A DNA stretch of 64,000 bases. It comes from Atriophallophorus winterbourni. Its lineage: Eukaryota; Platyhelminthes; Trematoda; Plagiorchiida; Microphallidae. The DNA lies in contig JACCGJ010013881.1 in assembly GCA_013407085.1 (NCBI GenBank), positions 1-64,000 of the forward strand, written 5' to 3'. This document shows, one piece after another, positions 1 to 10,049 of the stretch. The position numbers were made by a program, and so were the translations under genes. How positions within the stretch are numbered: the stretch's first letter is position 1; the number at the start of each line of letters is the position of its first letter. Below the pieces are notes generated by a model, which did not search any database, was not told the DNA's origin, and was given only the letters and a program-made list of their open reading frames with translations.

Positions 1-115
1 TGCAATCCGTCAAGCGTGATCGGTATTTGCTTTTCAGATATTTCATTTTGGAAAATGCTGCCTCACATACGTAAGTACTTCCGAAGAGAACGAGGATGTT
101 TCGAGCCAACTCCGA
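1..115 (-). pseudogene. hAT transposase C-terminal (hATC dimerisation) domain fragment
   Basis: The minus strand reads open from about 115 to the window edge and contains NILVLFGSTYVCEAAFSKM followed by KYLKSKYRSRLTD. This matches the conserved C-terminal hAT dimerisation region found in transposases and in GTF2IRD2/ZBED-type host proteins. Just upstream a related stretch (YPNLRSW) continues in a different frame, so at least one frameshift is present. The N-terminal zinc finger and catalytic core are absent. The protein would be non-functional; the family assignment is fairly firm. Confidence 0.7.
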
Positions 116-482
116 AGATTGGGATATGCAACCGCTGACTTCCATACCTCCACCAGATCAGTGCATTCATTAAATTTGTTTTTTAGAAGGTCGTCATTTT
201 TCAGTTCTAGTTAGGATTAGATCCGATCGAACCCGCCTGCGAGGAAGTGAATCCAAATCATGTAGCACCAGTCGATCTTCAATGAGGATTTAAGGCTTTG
301 ACTAAGTCAGTGGTCGCTATGCGTACAACATTGCTGTAACCACCCAGCAACCCAATACAGATGAACGCGGTCGAGGTCGCATCACACAGCGGTCAACATG
401 AGCAAAAGTACGTTACTAACGGCCGCATATCATACCTCTCACGGCCGCATGCGGCCTTGCGGCCGCAGGTTGCGCACCCCTG
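1..482 (-). mobile_element. hAT DNA transposon, 5' terminal end, internally deleted
   Basis: Read on the minus strand, the element begins at 482 with CAGGGGTGCGCAACC followed by alternating GGCCGC/GCGGCC palindromes. This is a typical hAT-superfamily terminal inverted repeat with its GC-rich subterminal region. Only about 370 bases later the same strand encodes the C-terminal transposase dimerisation domain, so most of the transposase is missing. The other end lies outside the window, so the 8-bp target duplication (candidate TTCTTCTA at 483-490) cannot be tested. It is a non-autonomous remnant directly next to a candidate promoter. Confidence 0.7.
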
Positions 483-486
483 TTCT

Positions 487-660
487 TCTAAACCAATCAT
501 ATTCGCCACGGCATTAAACCAATCAACAATCGATTGCAATTTGCTGCGTAAACCAATAATATTGGTCCCCCAAGCTGTTGACCAATCATGGTGAACATAC
601 ACCCCCCATCGAAATGAACGCGGCTATATATTGAATTGAAATTCGGCAGGTACAATTACG
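487..660 (+). promoter_or_regulatory. CCAAT-rich TATA promoter candidate
   Basis: Four CCAAT boxes lie in the plus orientation (493-497, 519-523, 553-557, 582-586) and one inverted box (ATTGG, 561-565), all within 95 bases. A TATA motif (CTATATATTG) starts at about 624. A transcription start would be expected near 650-660. A candidate splice donor GTGAGT follows at 686 and an acceptor TTTTACAG ends at 756, ahead of the ATG at 769. The clustering is unlike the surrounding sequence. Promoter function is inference. Confidence 0.45.
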
Positions 661-768
661 GGACTGTTTCACTGCGAGAGTAACTGTGAGTTTGTTGTGT
701 CTTCATGCTATTGTCGCATTCACGTTGGCGAATTTTCATTATAATATATTTTACAGACATCGTTGACG

Positions 769-1377
769 ATGCAAGCACGAAACCATGTTCGCCTATTCAC
801 ATCCAACATCCCAAGCAACCGACGGATACGAACTTCCAATGACCGTCTTTATGAAATGAAAAAGTTGAACAAAATTCAACAATGTTTGGAGCAATGGCTC
901 TGCGTGTTTCAAGTGAGTCGATTCTGTGAATCGATTTTAACGCGAACTTCAGACACATGGCATACCCGAAAGACAGAAAAAGCGAAAATCACAAATACCT
1001 GAATCCGTCAACCAACGAGTAAGTCATGGTTCGTCCAAACAAATTTCAGATTCTTATGATTATCCGACACTTTCAAAGGAAATACTCCACGTTGGAGTCC
1101 ATTCAAGGGGTGAGTTGTTAAGATCCCATGACAGTTTCTAAAATCATTAAACATTTAATCTAGGGTTCATATCATCGTGTAATTATTAAAGTTATTGCAT
1201 TTATTATAAGTGTGTATGATCCATCTCAAGGTGAAGAATCTTCAATCGTACCTGTTGCAAAGAATGATTGAACTAATTGTTTTCATCTTGATTGTCTTGT
1301 AGCTGACCTTGGAACAAATCAAATCCAAACTTTTACGTCGAATTCTCGCATCGATTGACCAAGCGCCCAAGGAGTAA
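769..1377 (+). CDS. Candidate small spliced gene, 72 residues, unknown function
   Basis: I do not recognise this protein. The proposed model is a non-coding first exon (about 655-685), an intron 686-756, coding exon 757-912 with ATG at 769, an intron 913-1302 (GTGAGT donor, TTGTCTTGTAG acceptor) and a final coding exon 1303-1377 ending in TAA. Both coding exons join in phase 0. The product would be basic and largely helical, with no signal peptide or membrane segment. Support: the upstream CCAAT/TATA cluster, good splice signals, and a decayed relative at 9640-9925 that keeps the pattern L-x3-I-x2-CL-x2-WL-x-VFQ. Weak points: short length, no clear AATAAA downstream, and an exon 757-912 that could also be read through to a TGA near 1000. 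Confidence 0.35.
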
Positions 1378-2329
1378 ATTATCCCAGATGTAATTTAATT
1401 ATTTTTCCTTTTACTAATACATTTTATTTTATTGAAACGATATTTTTTTCTATCACAAAGGGTCACTCATAAGATTTGTGAAACATTTTGAGAAACATTA
1501 TGCTCAAGATCATCCCAAGTGAGACCATGAATGAAATCACAATTTCGCTTTGTAACGAAACTCTGGCGACCTTTACCGGAACACAGCGACGAATTAGTAC
1601 AGATAGCATTCAATTCACTCAATATAAATGAAGAGGTATTGGGTTTTGAGTGAGATTGTTGAAAGTTGTGATTTGGTCACAGACTAGTAAACCGTATAGG
1701 AGATTGATTAGGGCAGTAAGTTTTCTTTAGAGCAATTCGATGCGTGTGATCTGACGTAGCTATAAATCTTAGTAATTCTCCCTTGGACTAGCAATTGTTC
1801 TGATAACGTAGTCAATCTGAACCGCAGAATAAAATCTCAGGATGTTGCTATCATGTTCTCAAACGTGATTAACACATCGGATGAGCTAGATTAACAATCT
1901 GTTCACAAAGTATTCATTTTTAAAGTCTTCGTAACGGTGAGGTTTAGCGGTTAAAGCGCAGTCCATTTTCAATTGTCATGATCGTCGACATCGTTGATGG
2001 ATCCATCATTGGGGTTAAATCCTGAGAATCGAGAATCACTATCGCGACAGGGTTACCAGGCAGATGCAGTTATATTGTAGCGGGTGTATGAGAGAGTCCG
2101 GAAGTGGTAGATGGTGAACCTCTGGCCACTTGTCGCAATATTCCTGTCATCGATCTAACAATCACCACGTTACTTCTACCGTTGCATGCACGCAAATCGA
2201 CTTCGTATAAAAAAATCGTGGATCAAGATAGATCCGGAACGATAATTCAATCGAAATTGAACCAAACTACTCACTTAAGGCAACAATCTGCACATTTAGA
2301 AGTTTCTGCCAACCTTGAATAACCTCAAT
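1378..2329. other. No recognisable feature
   Basis: About 950 bases of AT-rich sequence. A 72-codon open frame at 2104-2322 has no recognisable domain, no convincing start context and no conserved partner in the window. I see no RNA gene or transposon end. Confidence 0.5.
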
Positions 2330-2906
2330 TCCGCGATTCTAAGGTTTACCAAAAATGCACAAAGAAGGTATCCCACTGCGTCCAATTGTTTCCTTGCCGG
2401 GAGCACCAACGTATAGATTTTCGAAAGAACTACGAAGAAAACGCTAATATCTCGTCAGAGGCTCGGACCACTCCGTACAATCGGCAGAAACATTTCTCAG
2501 AAAATTGCACAACTTGAAGATTACTGAAGACGAGCTGATGGTCTCCTTCGATGTCACGGCCCTATTTACGTCGATAGACCTTACACTCGCCAAGCAAACA
2601 ATTTCATTGCGGACATCGTGTCACTCACGAGGAACTAATGACGTTCTTAGACCTTTGTCTCGACACTCAATTTAAGTTCAATGGGAAACTGTATGAGCAG
2701 ATCAAAAGAACTCCAATAGCCTAATGCAGAGATTGGAACGCATTGCCTTTCCTCTAATAGAACCGAAACTTTGGGTATGCTACGTGGACGACACCTTCGT
2801 GATAATAAAGTAATCGCAAGTAGGATACACTCATAGACTACTGAACTGCGTCTTCACAGGAATACAGTTTACAAAAGAAACTGAAATCAACAGGTGCCTA
2901 CCGTTC

Positions 2907-3488
2907 TTGGATGTCCTCGTAACTAGAAGCGACACGGGATCCCTCCAGACAAGTGTCTACCGGAAGCACACACATACGGACCAAATCCTAAACTTCAAAA
3001 GCAAGCATCAGATTGCACACAGAAGGAGCTGCGTACGAACGCTATTCAACCGAGTGCAAACGCACTGCAACTCGTCTGAAACGCTGGTAGAGGAAGAAAG
3101 ATACCTCTTCAAAGTCCTGAAGAAAAACGGTTACCCGAAGAGTTTTATAATAAGAAGCTTGCCTACGGAGCAACCAAACGCACAGGTCAGGAAACCTTTA
3201 CCATACATCGCTGCAAGAGTACTGCGACCACTTGGAATCAATGTTGCACACAGACCTACGCGAACACTCCGCAATCAGCTGTGCAAGTTAAAAGATAGGT
3301 TGAAAGAAGAAGACAAAACAAACGTGGTCTACGAAATCCCATGCGCGGATTTTGAGATGCATTACTTGGATCAAACTGGAAGGAGGCTGGCTACCAGACT
3401 GAGTGAACACCAATCAGCGGTAAGGAGGCACGACTACAAATCGTTACTATCCATTCACGCCGATCAAGAAGGACACCAAATCAACTGA
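2907..3488 (+). pseudogene. PLE RT C-terminus plus degenerate GIY-YIG, 193 codons
   Basis: This is the longest surviving frame of the first PLE copy. It starts inside the reverse-transcriptase thumb region (conserved VYRK, then NGYPKSFI) and ends in the endonuclease. Compared with the intact 550-codon copy at 42923, the Cys-x2-Cys before YIG is reduced to a single Cys (CADFEMHYLDQTG), and Gly of YIG is replaced by Asp. The endonuclease would therefore be dead. The N-terminal half is in other frames upstream. It is not a host gene. Confidence 0.75.
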
Positions 3489-3726
3489 AATGGAACCAGA
3501 GTCATTGCAAGGTGACGCACGCGCCACATACGGGAATTCCTCGAGGCGTGGCACTCCACAACTCGGTCATTGAATCAACACGTTCAATTCGACGACATGT
3601 ATGTGTCAATGAATAACCGAACATTAAGCCGCGTGACCTTAGGAAAAAACCAATGACGAGGAAATAAACAGAACGGTCAGCGTTTAAAATCAGAAAACAC
3701 GACGGTTACGAACACTTCGCAAGAAG

Positions 3727-3771
3727 TTCAGCTGACGATATCATCTAGCTTGATGACGAAACGTCCTACTG
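3727..3771 (+). ncRNA. Hammerhead ribozyme core, PLE copy 1
   Basis: CTGACGA (3732-3738), a helix II hairpin built on TCATC/GATGA, GAA (3758-3760), the short palindrome ACGT, then C at the expected cleavage position (GTC). Position 7 of the core tolerates C. Helix I pairs only two bases, so activity is doubtful. Hammerheads in PLE ends are established for this element class. Confidence 0.5.
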
Positions 3772-3800
3772 TTACAATGCCAGCTCAGCGAACACACAAC

Positions 3801-4340
3801 ACACAACAACCTTGAATAACACCATCAAGCTGCAATCATCTACTAAGCTAAAATGATACAAGACGGAGGCGATTAAAGATCTACACTTATCGACCAGGCA
3901 ATCTGAACCTAGTTGTCTGATCACCTGCTTATTCAGTGTCGCAATCTAAAACGGCTAGCAAGTTACAACGGTGTTCACACAAATTAAGAGGTCAAAAAGG
4001 TGTTGACCATTCAAACTTTGCTTCACCAATGGTGGATAAGGTTTGACCGCGTAGGAGTCTTCCATATGAGTTGATGCGAAAATTTCTAAAGGGTGGATCT
4101 GCATTAGGACTGTACAATTTGTTACATTGATCATCAATTATACCATTGACCGACGTTTATTTTTTAAACTCGCTCGATTCGGCTATCCAATTTGCTAGAA
4201 TATTTGACTCGTCACACACAACCAACACCCATACCAACAATGGAATTGACGCAACGAAATTACAGAATTATATTACACAATTTCACAAAAAATTCATGCG
4301 TACACATTGATAAAAAACACACAATGGTAATTTTGTAATT
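3801..4340. other. No recognisable feature
   Basis: AT-rich sequence between a PLE 3' end and a hammerhead repeat. A 60-codon minus-strand open frame (3955-4137) shows no domain and no conservation elsewhere in the window. Confidence 0.5.
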
Positions 4341-4344
4341 TCCA

Positions 4345-4570
4345 AACGAAACCTGATGAGTGCAAACAGCACGAAACCGGTCGTGTGGTGTGTGTGACGG
4401 AAAAGCATGCATTTTGGTTCATGGTTATGGGTTTAACCCCAGGCTGGTCGTACCAGCCTTATCCAACAGTGGCATACAAGCGCTCCTTGTTTACCATTCC
4501 ACCACTGTTTCAAGCGCATGCGGAACCTGATCTTACTGTCCCTACCTGATGAGTGCAAACAGCACGAATT
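4345..4570 (+). repeat. Hammerhead-bearing short repeat, partial dimer (191-bp period)
   Basis: Two hammerhead cores begin at 4355 and 4546. The first is complete: CTGATGA, helix II GTGC-AAACA-GCAC, GAA, palindromic ACCGGT, C. The second stops after GCACGAA. The sequence between them shares stretches (ACAGTGGCAT, CCACTGTTTCA, CTGATCTTACTGTCC) with the dimer at 10050-10345. This marks one family of short tandem-dimer retroposons resembling the schistosome SM-alpha type. Helix I of the first core pairs poorly. Confidence 0.6.
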
Positions 4571-5277
4571 ACTTATTCAATGTTCTTCTGCATATTCGAT
4601 AGAGACTGTGGGAGAGAAATAGTGCGATTACGTAACGCAAAATTAACCAGGATATTTTCGGTTTTTAGGTTATATCAACTAAACTTTACAGCGCAAATAA
4701 ATAGGATATTTTTGTACCGAAATTAAAGAAATGGCTCTCACTGATCCGGTGTCTTCATCGTCATACAAATAATTCTTCACAAACCCTAGATCCTATAGAA
4801 ATCCTGAAAATATTATGCTTGAGTAAGAAATTGAGTCGCATACCCTTATTTGTTCGGATTAACTCATTGTATCATCGCCCATCTTTGACGCAGGAACTGG
4901 ATATCCATGAAGATGGTTCAATATCCCGCGTCCTGTTTGGTAATTCTCCTGAATGGTAAATAATACAGAGCTGGTGAATGGCTCACTTTCAAATTCCTTT
5001 CATCAAAGTTTAGACGCTCCAGTAAATTCAACGAATCAAGCTGATTCGTCATCTCTTTTTGATAATTTTAATTATATCGTCCAGTTAATGATCCGTTTCT
5101 TCCGTTATGAAGCGAAGCGTTACCAAAAACTTGCTTTAACCGATTTATTGCAAACTTTTTTTCATGATTATGGACTCCCGATCGGTTTTGAATATATTCA
5201 AATATCTAAAAACTGCCCTGCAAGAGACGCGATTATTAGACACTTAATTGTTAACAGAAATAGATTACACATTTTTT

Positions 5278-6003
5278 GGAAAGTAAGGGGTTCCGATGAG
5301 CCTCGGCCGCAAGGAGTTGGGTTTGCCGTTCGAAACGACCGACTAAAAGCAACAGAACCGATCAGCAGCGGGAGCGAACGGATTTGGACTTTAAATCTGA
5401 AATGCATCACTGGTACCATTACGTTGGTCAACGTTTATGCACTGACGCTCTCTGCGACGCCTGTTGAAAAAGACTCTTTTATCATAACCTCACAACAGTT
5501 CTCGAAAACGTGCCACAAAAAACTGTGTAGTGATATTGGGTGATTTCAATGCCAGAGTTTTTGCAGAATACGAGTTTTGGCAAAACTGCCTCGGAAGGTT
5601 CGGTGTAGGTGAAACCAATGAAAATGGACAACGCCTTTTAGAATTGTGCACACAGTTCAATCTTTGTGTCAGTAACACTTTCTTTCAAACAAAACCACAG
5701 CATAAAGTCTCTTGGAAACATCCTCGCTCTAAGCATTGGCATCAGCTTGATCTTATTCTTGTTAAGCGAACTAATATAGGAAGCTTGCTCCTCACCAGAT
5801 CATATCAAAGCGCTGACTGCGACACTGATTATTCACTGGTCTGTGCAAAACTGAAGCTTCCCCACACGATATTTCACCGCATTAAATTGTCTGCTAAGCC
5901 TAGGATATATGTCACTAGCATGTGCGAACCTAATCTAACTGCGAGATTCGCAAAAGCCTTCACAGCCGAGTTCAACAAGACAACCCCACTCGAATCGGCT
6001 TAA
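5278..6003 (+). pseudogene. LINE-X endonuclease domain, frameshifted
   Basis: The domain starts near GSDEPRPQGVGFAVRNDRL and runs through VNVYALT in one frame. It continues from 5530 in the next frame with ILGDFNARV (the catalytic GDFN motif), ENGQRLLELCTQFNLCVSN, KVSWKHPRSKHWHQLDLI and CDTDYSLV. The final SDH motif is altered to TDY, where the fourth copy reads TDH. The frameshift near 5525 and the TAA at 6001 break the protein. Related copies allow the order of motifs to be confirmed. Confidence 0.7.
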
Positions 6004-6479
6004 GAAAACTGAGAATCGATACAAGCTACATATGCCAAGTCGCACTTTCCACTTTCGGTCCGAAGAAAGTTTGAACGAGCGACTGGTTCGAAGTAAAAAC
6101 TTCTGAGATGACTGCTGTGTTGGATGAGAAACGGTAAGCATTCTTCAGGTTCAAAGGTATGCCAACAGGAGAAAACTTACGACTTTTAAGAGCAGCTATA
6201 AATAAGGTCCAACAGACTGCAAGACAATGTGCAAAGGACTTTTGAACTGAAATTAGCCTCAATATCGGAAAATCTGCGGACACTGGAAATTTTCAGGGTA
6301 TGTATGATGGGATCAAGAGAGCCATTTGTCCGAACTAACTTAAAACGGCTCCCATTAAGTCTGTATCTGGTCACCCGATTGTCGACAAAACTCAACAGAT
6401 GTAAAGATGTGTATAGCAAGTCTCCTCTCTCTACTCCAGGAGCAGTACGGTTTTACCGCATGTACTTGAAAATTTCGTT

Positions 6480-7745
6480 AAGTGGCCGACCATTGAATAT
6501 CAAGATGGCCCCAATTCTTGATGAGCTCAATAGGGCCATCGACCGCTTAGCTAATAGGAAGGCCCCTGGAGAATTCCACTTGAGCTCATCAAATGCTGTA
6601 GAACAGTATTAGTACAACCTCTTCACCATTTGCAACAATTGCGAATGCAACAATTACAGAGGAATCTCCATTCGAAATGTTGTAGGAAAATTGCTTTCTG
6701 AAGTCTTACAGATCCGGGTACAAGTTTTGGCCGATAGAATTTAATTCGAATATAAATGTGGCTTCCGTAAGGGAAGATCAACCGTTGACGTGATCATCTC
6801 CCTGAGACAACTTCAAGAAAAGTGTCTGGATCAGCGTATGCTATTATAGGCTGTTTTTATTGATTTAACGAATACAGTAGACTACGTCAGCAGGGAGGCT
6901 CTTTTTAAAATTCTTGATTTGATAGGCTGCCACCCGAGGCTGCTCAAACTCGTTATTCCGTTTCTCTCAGTCGTGAAGCGCTCAGATTATTTTAACGGTT
7001 TCCGCTCAGAAGCCTATGAAATTCGCCGAAGCGTCAAACAAAGGTGTGCTCTTGCTTCCACTCTGTTCAGCATTTTCTGCTTTGCTTCTGAAACACGCTT
7101 TTAGGACGAGAACAGAAGTGATGGCAATCCTTTCAAACTGTAAGGTTGAGAGAAAAACCTATGGCACAAGATGTTCTAATCCGTGACCTTCTGTTTGCCA
7201 ACTATGCAGACAGTATTGCTCACTCTCAAGAAAACCTCCTATAGCTAATGGACTGTTTTTCGTCGACATGCAAAGAATTTGGTCTAACAACCAGTATGAG
7301 CAAAACCAAGGTCCCTGGTCAAGGGACTGTATCGGCTCCAATCATCACTGTTGGAAACTGTCAACATGAACCAGTACATCATTTCACATATCTTGGTTCA
7401 ACCCTCGCGGATAACCTCTCGCTAGACACGGAGATCGATAAGGGGATTGGTAGAGCAACTGTCATTTTGTCCCGATTGCACTCTCGTGTTTGGGGTAACC
7501 GCAAGCTGACTCTAAAGATAAAGATGATGGTATACAGCGCGTGCGTACTAAATGCTTTACTATACGGCAGTGAAACCTGGACCACCCACGTAAGACACGA
7601 ATGGAAGCTGAATGCTTTTTACCTACGAAGCATCCGTCGTATCTTGAACATATCGTGGATAGACAGAGTGACTAACGCTGAAGTGCTTTCAAAAGCTGGT
7701 CGACAGAGTATGTTCACACTACTACGACATCGATGCCCGCGGTAG
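6480..7745 (+). pseudogene. LINE-X reverse transcriptase and C-terminal region, broken
   Basis: Pieces in order: LNRAIDRLANRKAPG (about 6520), NNYRGISIRNVVGKLLSEVL (about 6650), CGFRKGRSTVDVI (about 6760), VFIDLTNTVDYVSREALF (about 6850) and NYADSIAHSQ (about 7200). In the last, the catalytic YADD has become YADS. The frame 7248-7745 then carries the usual FTYLGSTL, SRLHSRVWGN and VLNALLYGSETWT stretches of the connection region. Stops at several points and the lost catalytic aspartate show it is dead. Confidence 0.7.
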
Positions 7746-7857
7746 CTTGGTCATGACTATAGAATGGAAAATGTTTAGTTGCAATCAGGAAGTCGACCAT
7801 TAAGCAGACCGCACTTGCTGTACAAATACGTTTTCAAATGAGATATGATAGCTCATG

Positions 7858-8027
7858 TCATTGATAAAGGGCGATATTGTGAATTTTGTTTTCCAGGTCA
7901 CGTCGCTTGTTGGCTTTGGTGATGGCGTTTTCTAACCGTTGCATCACTTCAGGTCCAAATCGGTCTTCACACTTTTGTGTTTCAATATAAATTATTTCTG
8001 TGTATTTCTTCAAGCGATTGTGTGCAT
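7858..8027 (-). other. Orphan candidate terminal exon, 56 codons
   Basis: On the minus strand, a good acceptor (TGCTGTTTTCAG) ends just before 8027. It opens a frame that runs 56 codons to TGA at 7858. The peptide is charged and predicted helical (contains EDRFGPEVMQRLENAITKAN and RRDLENKIHNIALYQ). It does not look like a transposon protein I recognise. No upstream exon is evident, and a 5'-truncated PLE begins right behind it at about 8066. It may be a captured or abandoned exon. Confidence 0.25.
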
Positions 8028-8065
8028 CTGAAAACAGCATTCCCAGCCATTCTGTATTTACTGTA

Positions 8066-8935
8066 ATCCAATTTAAAACGGAAACTGAAATTGACGGCTG
8101 TTTACCATTTCTGGATGTTCCAGTTAAGCGCACAAGCGAAGGTACGTTAGAGACCTGCGTCTACCGAAAAGCCACAAACACGGATTAAATACTGAACTTG
8201 TAGTACATAAAGGATTCATGTATCACGTCGGACTCACCAATTTGTAGTAGACTGACCACTACAATAATGTCCTCAAGAATGTTGGAGAAAAGGCACAGGA
8301 GATAGAAGATTTATCGCAGTATCCAAAAGGTGCACGAAGGTATAGGGAAGCAATCACGAAACACGAATCAACGCGAAGTATATATCAAGGTCAATTGTTA
8401 GGTACAGTAAAACAATGTTGTTACACAGCCCCCTTCCCAGAAGTCTGAACAGAGGAGACATCTTGTCAGGAATTGACATTTGAACTGGTCAAGCGGTGTC
8501 AGGTCGTTCCAGGCTGGAACATAGTCTCTCAGCAACCAGTCACTTCGAAGTCAGCCGAGGGACTTGATCTTCATGGGTCGATTGTCGGTGGTGACCAGGG
8601 TAGGATACAAGAAAACCGATAAGTACTATGCTGAGTCACGTCTCACGGGTGCTAGAATTCCTGGAAGCGTGGCACTCAACAACAATTTCAATTAACCAGC
8701 ATCTCCAACTGGCAGCAACATATGGACCAATGAGAAACCGATCACAGAGAATGCATAACATGAACTCGACCAATCCGCGGGGGTGAACGGACAGACAAAC
8801 GGTATAATAACAAACTAATTCCAACTACAAGACGCTTCGAAAGAAGTTTTGCTGATGATGTCATCTAGACTTATGACGAAACGTCCAACAACAACTACGC
8901 AAGCTCGGCGAACACATCCTACAGCAGTATTTGGC
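8066..8935 (+). mobile_element. Penelope-like element, decayed copy 2 (5' truncated)
   Basis: It starts within the reverse-transcriptase 3' half (FKTETEIDGCLPFLDVPVKR, then TCVYRKATNTD and a stop). Most of the middle is scrambled. Its 3' part (EFLEAWHST near 8650) parallels copy 1 at about 3540. It ends in a hammerhead at 8846-8892 and shared sequence GCTCGGCGAACACA. It is clearly related to, but distinct from, copy 1. Confidence 0.7.
8846..8892 (+). ncRNA. Hammerhead ribozyme core, PLE copy 2
   Basis: CTGATGA (8852-8858), helix II GTCAT/ATGAC (five pairs), GAA (8878-8880), palindromic ACGT, C17 giving a GTC cleavage site. Helix I pairs G-C, T-A, T-A next to the core. All invariant core bases are present. 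Confidence 0.6.
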
Positions 8936-9233
8936 CCGTGATTTCTTTGTACCCGGGCAACTAGTGACTAGCTCAGCTTGGTTGCATTCGGACCGTATTG
9001 GTATATAAGAAACATGAAAGTTTAACAAGTCGGTTTAAGAGAAGATTTTGAGTGATTCCTCGGATTTTCTGCATTCATCTATTCATTTAAATGAAGTGAA
9101 TTGACAAATTTTATACATTGGTTTCATTTAATTTAATGAACGATGAAACAATTGTTCTAGATAAAAATTAGATTTCGTTTAAATTTATAAATTATTTGTT
9201 ACTAATAAGTAGTCGATAATAAAAATATCTCAG
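8936..9233. other. No recognisable feature
   Basis: About 300 bases, strongly AT-rich in the second half. No domain, repeat partner or RNA gene was recognised. Confidence 0.5.
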
Positions 9234-9322
9234 TGGATTTTTATACAGAAGAAGCTTCAAGGGATTTCACCCCCTCCGATCTTGTTCCAGAACACCAAGA
9301 GGATGAGGGAGAAGAGGAATAG
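9234..9322 (+). other. Orphan candidate terminal exon with acidic C-terminus
   Basis: An acceptor-like AATATCTCAG is followed by 28 open codons and TAG (9320-9322). The peptide reads DFYTEEASRDFTPSDLVPEH and ends in a run of Asp/Glu. The composition looks like a real protein C-terminus rather than random AT-rich sequence. No upstream exon is visible and no poly(A) signal follows closely. Short length limits confidence. Confidence 0.25.
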
Positions 9323-9516
9323 TGTAACTTATTTCCTTGCCTGAATATGTTTCGTACTGGAGTGCCTTGTTTGCTTAAGAACTTGGTATAAATGGTATGC
9401 TAGTTTAGCTAGAAATCTGGGTCAGACACCATTTACAACATGCTCATGAAAACCGGTGTTAAGAACTTGATAACTGACGGGTAAATTCTCTTTCCAAAAC
9501 ACAAATATTAGAGCCA

Positions 9517-9925
9517 ATGTTCGTATTATTGGGTCTAGCTGTGCAGGCCGCAAATGCAACCCAGACAGTATTGGCCGAATTCAATGAATTTCGTCAATCT
9601 CACAAAATAAAAGTCACTCGACAAACTACGGACAATGTTGGCATCTATGCAACAACCTCACTCTTCAAGAACAAGCCAAATCCACTGTGTTCCGTCACAC
9701 ATCCAAATGAACCGCTGAGTACCTGCATCGACGACCATGTTCATAAAACAAAGAGTTACACAACATTAATCACTGTTTAAAGCGATGGCTCAACGTGTTT
9801 CAAATATTGCGCTCTGTAGATTCGAATTTATCGCAAACCTTAGACACAACATTCAACGAAAACTAAAAGAAAGCGATCAAGTGAAATCCACGAACTTGTT
9901 AACCGACGAGTAAGTCATGTTTGGT
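9517..9925 (+). pseudogene. Decayed relative of the small gene at 769-1377
   Basis: From about 9640 the DNA aligns with 790-1040. In the frame starting TTACACAACATT it keeps L-x2-I-x2-CLKRWLNVFQ and then SNLSQTLDT, against CLEQWLCVFQ and SILTRTSDT in the first copy. In-frame stops precede and follow, so it is a pseudogene or a diverged exon read in pieces. The shared sequence ends at CGAGTAAGTCAT in both, which contains a splice-donor-like GTAAGT. The open frame from 9517 begins with a hydrophobic, signal-like stretch (MFVLLGLAVQAANA), but in a different frame from the conserved part. Confidence 0.35.
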
Positions 9926-10049
9926 CCAAGTTACGTTTATCGATATTGTTGGTAGCCATTTTTTTATTTGGTATTGTGGGAGTCTTGCACCAAAGTTGGT
10001 ATTCGAACCTGGAATTCGACTGAATTTGAAAGTTCATATCTCATGTTAA

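Larger units (their letters stand above)
2330..3800 (+). mobile_element. Penelope-like element, decayed copy 1
   Basis: Broken frames in order match a PLE reverse transcriptase and C-terminal region. FYGLPKMHKEGIPLRPIV begins near 2340, ELMVSFDVTALFTSIDL (catalytic-Asp motif A) near 2530, and CYVDDTFVII (YVDD motif C) near 2780. A longer open part at 2907-3488 begins with the FLDV region and SVYRKHTHTD. The GIY-YIG endonuclease remnant follows: VVYEIP then MHYLDQTGR, where YIGQT has become YLDQT. Several stops and frameshifts make it inactive. The 3' end carries a hammerhead core at 3727-3771. It is related to the copies at 8066 and 42975. Confidence 0.8.
4870..7850 (+). mobile_element. APE-type non-LTR retrotransposon LINE-X, copy 1, near full length, dead
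   Basis: An apurinic-type endonuclease, then a reverse transcriptase, then a conserved C-terminal region lie in order in broken frames. Three further copies of the same family lie at 37400-38420, 39440-41480 (minus) and 55870-57640. The endonuclease resembles the one domesticated in CFDP2-type proteins. I leave the exact LINE clade open. About 100 codons at 4953-5270 sit in frame before the recognisable endonuclease and match nothing I know. Multiple stops and frameshifts make the copy inactive. Confidence 0.7.

Noticed and set aside
361..622. ATGAACGCGG at 361-370 and again at 613-622, which looks like a 10-bp target-site duplication.
   Set aside because: The hAT terminus at 482 falls inside the interval, and no element has ends at both repeats. 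Probably chance or an older local duplication.
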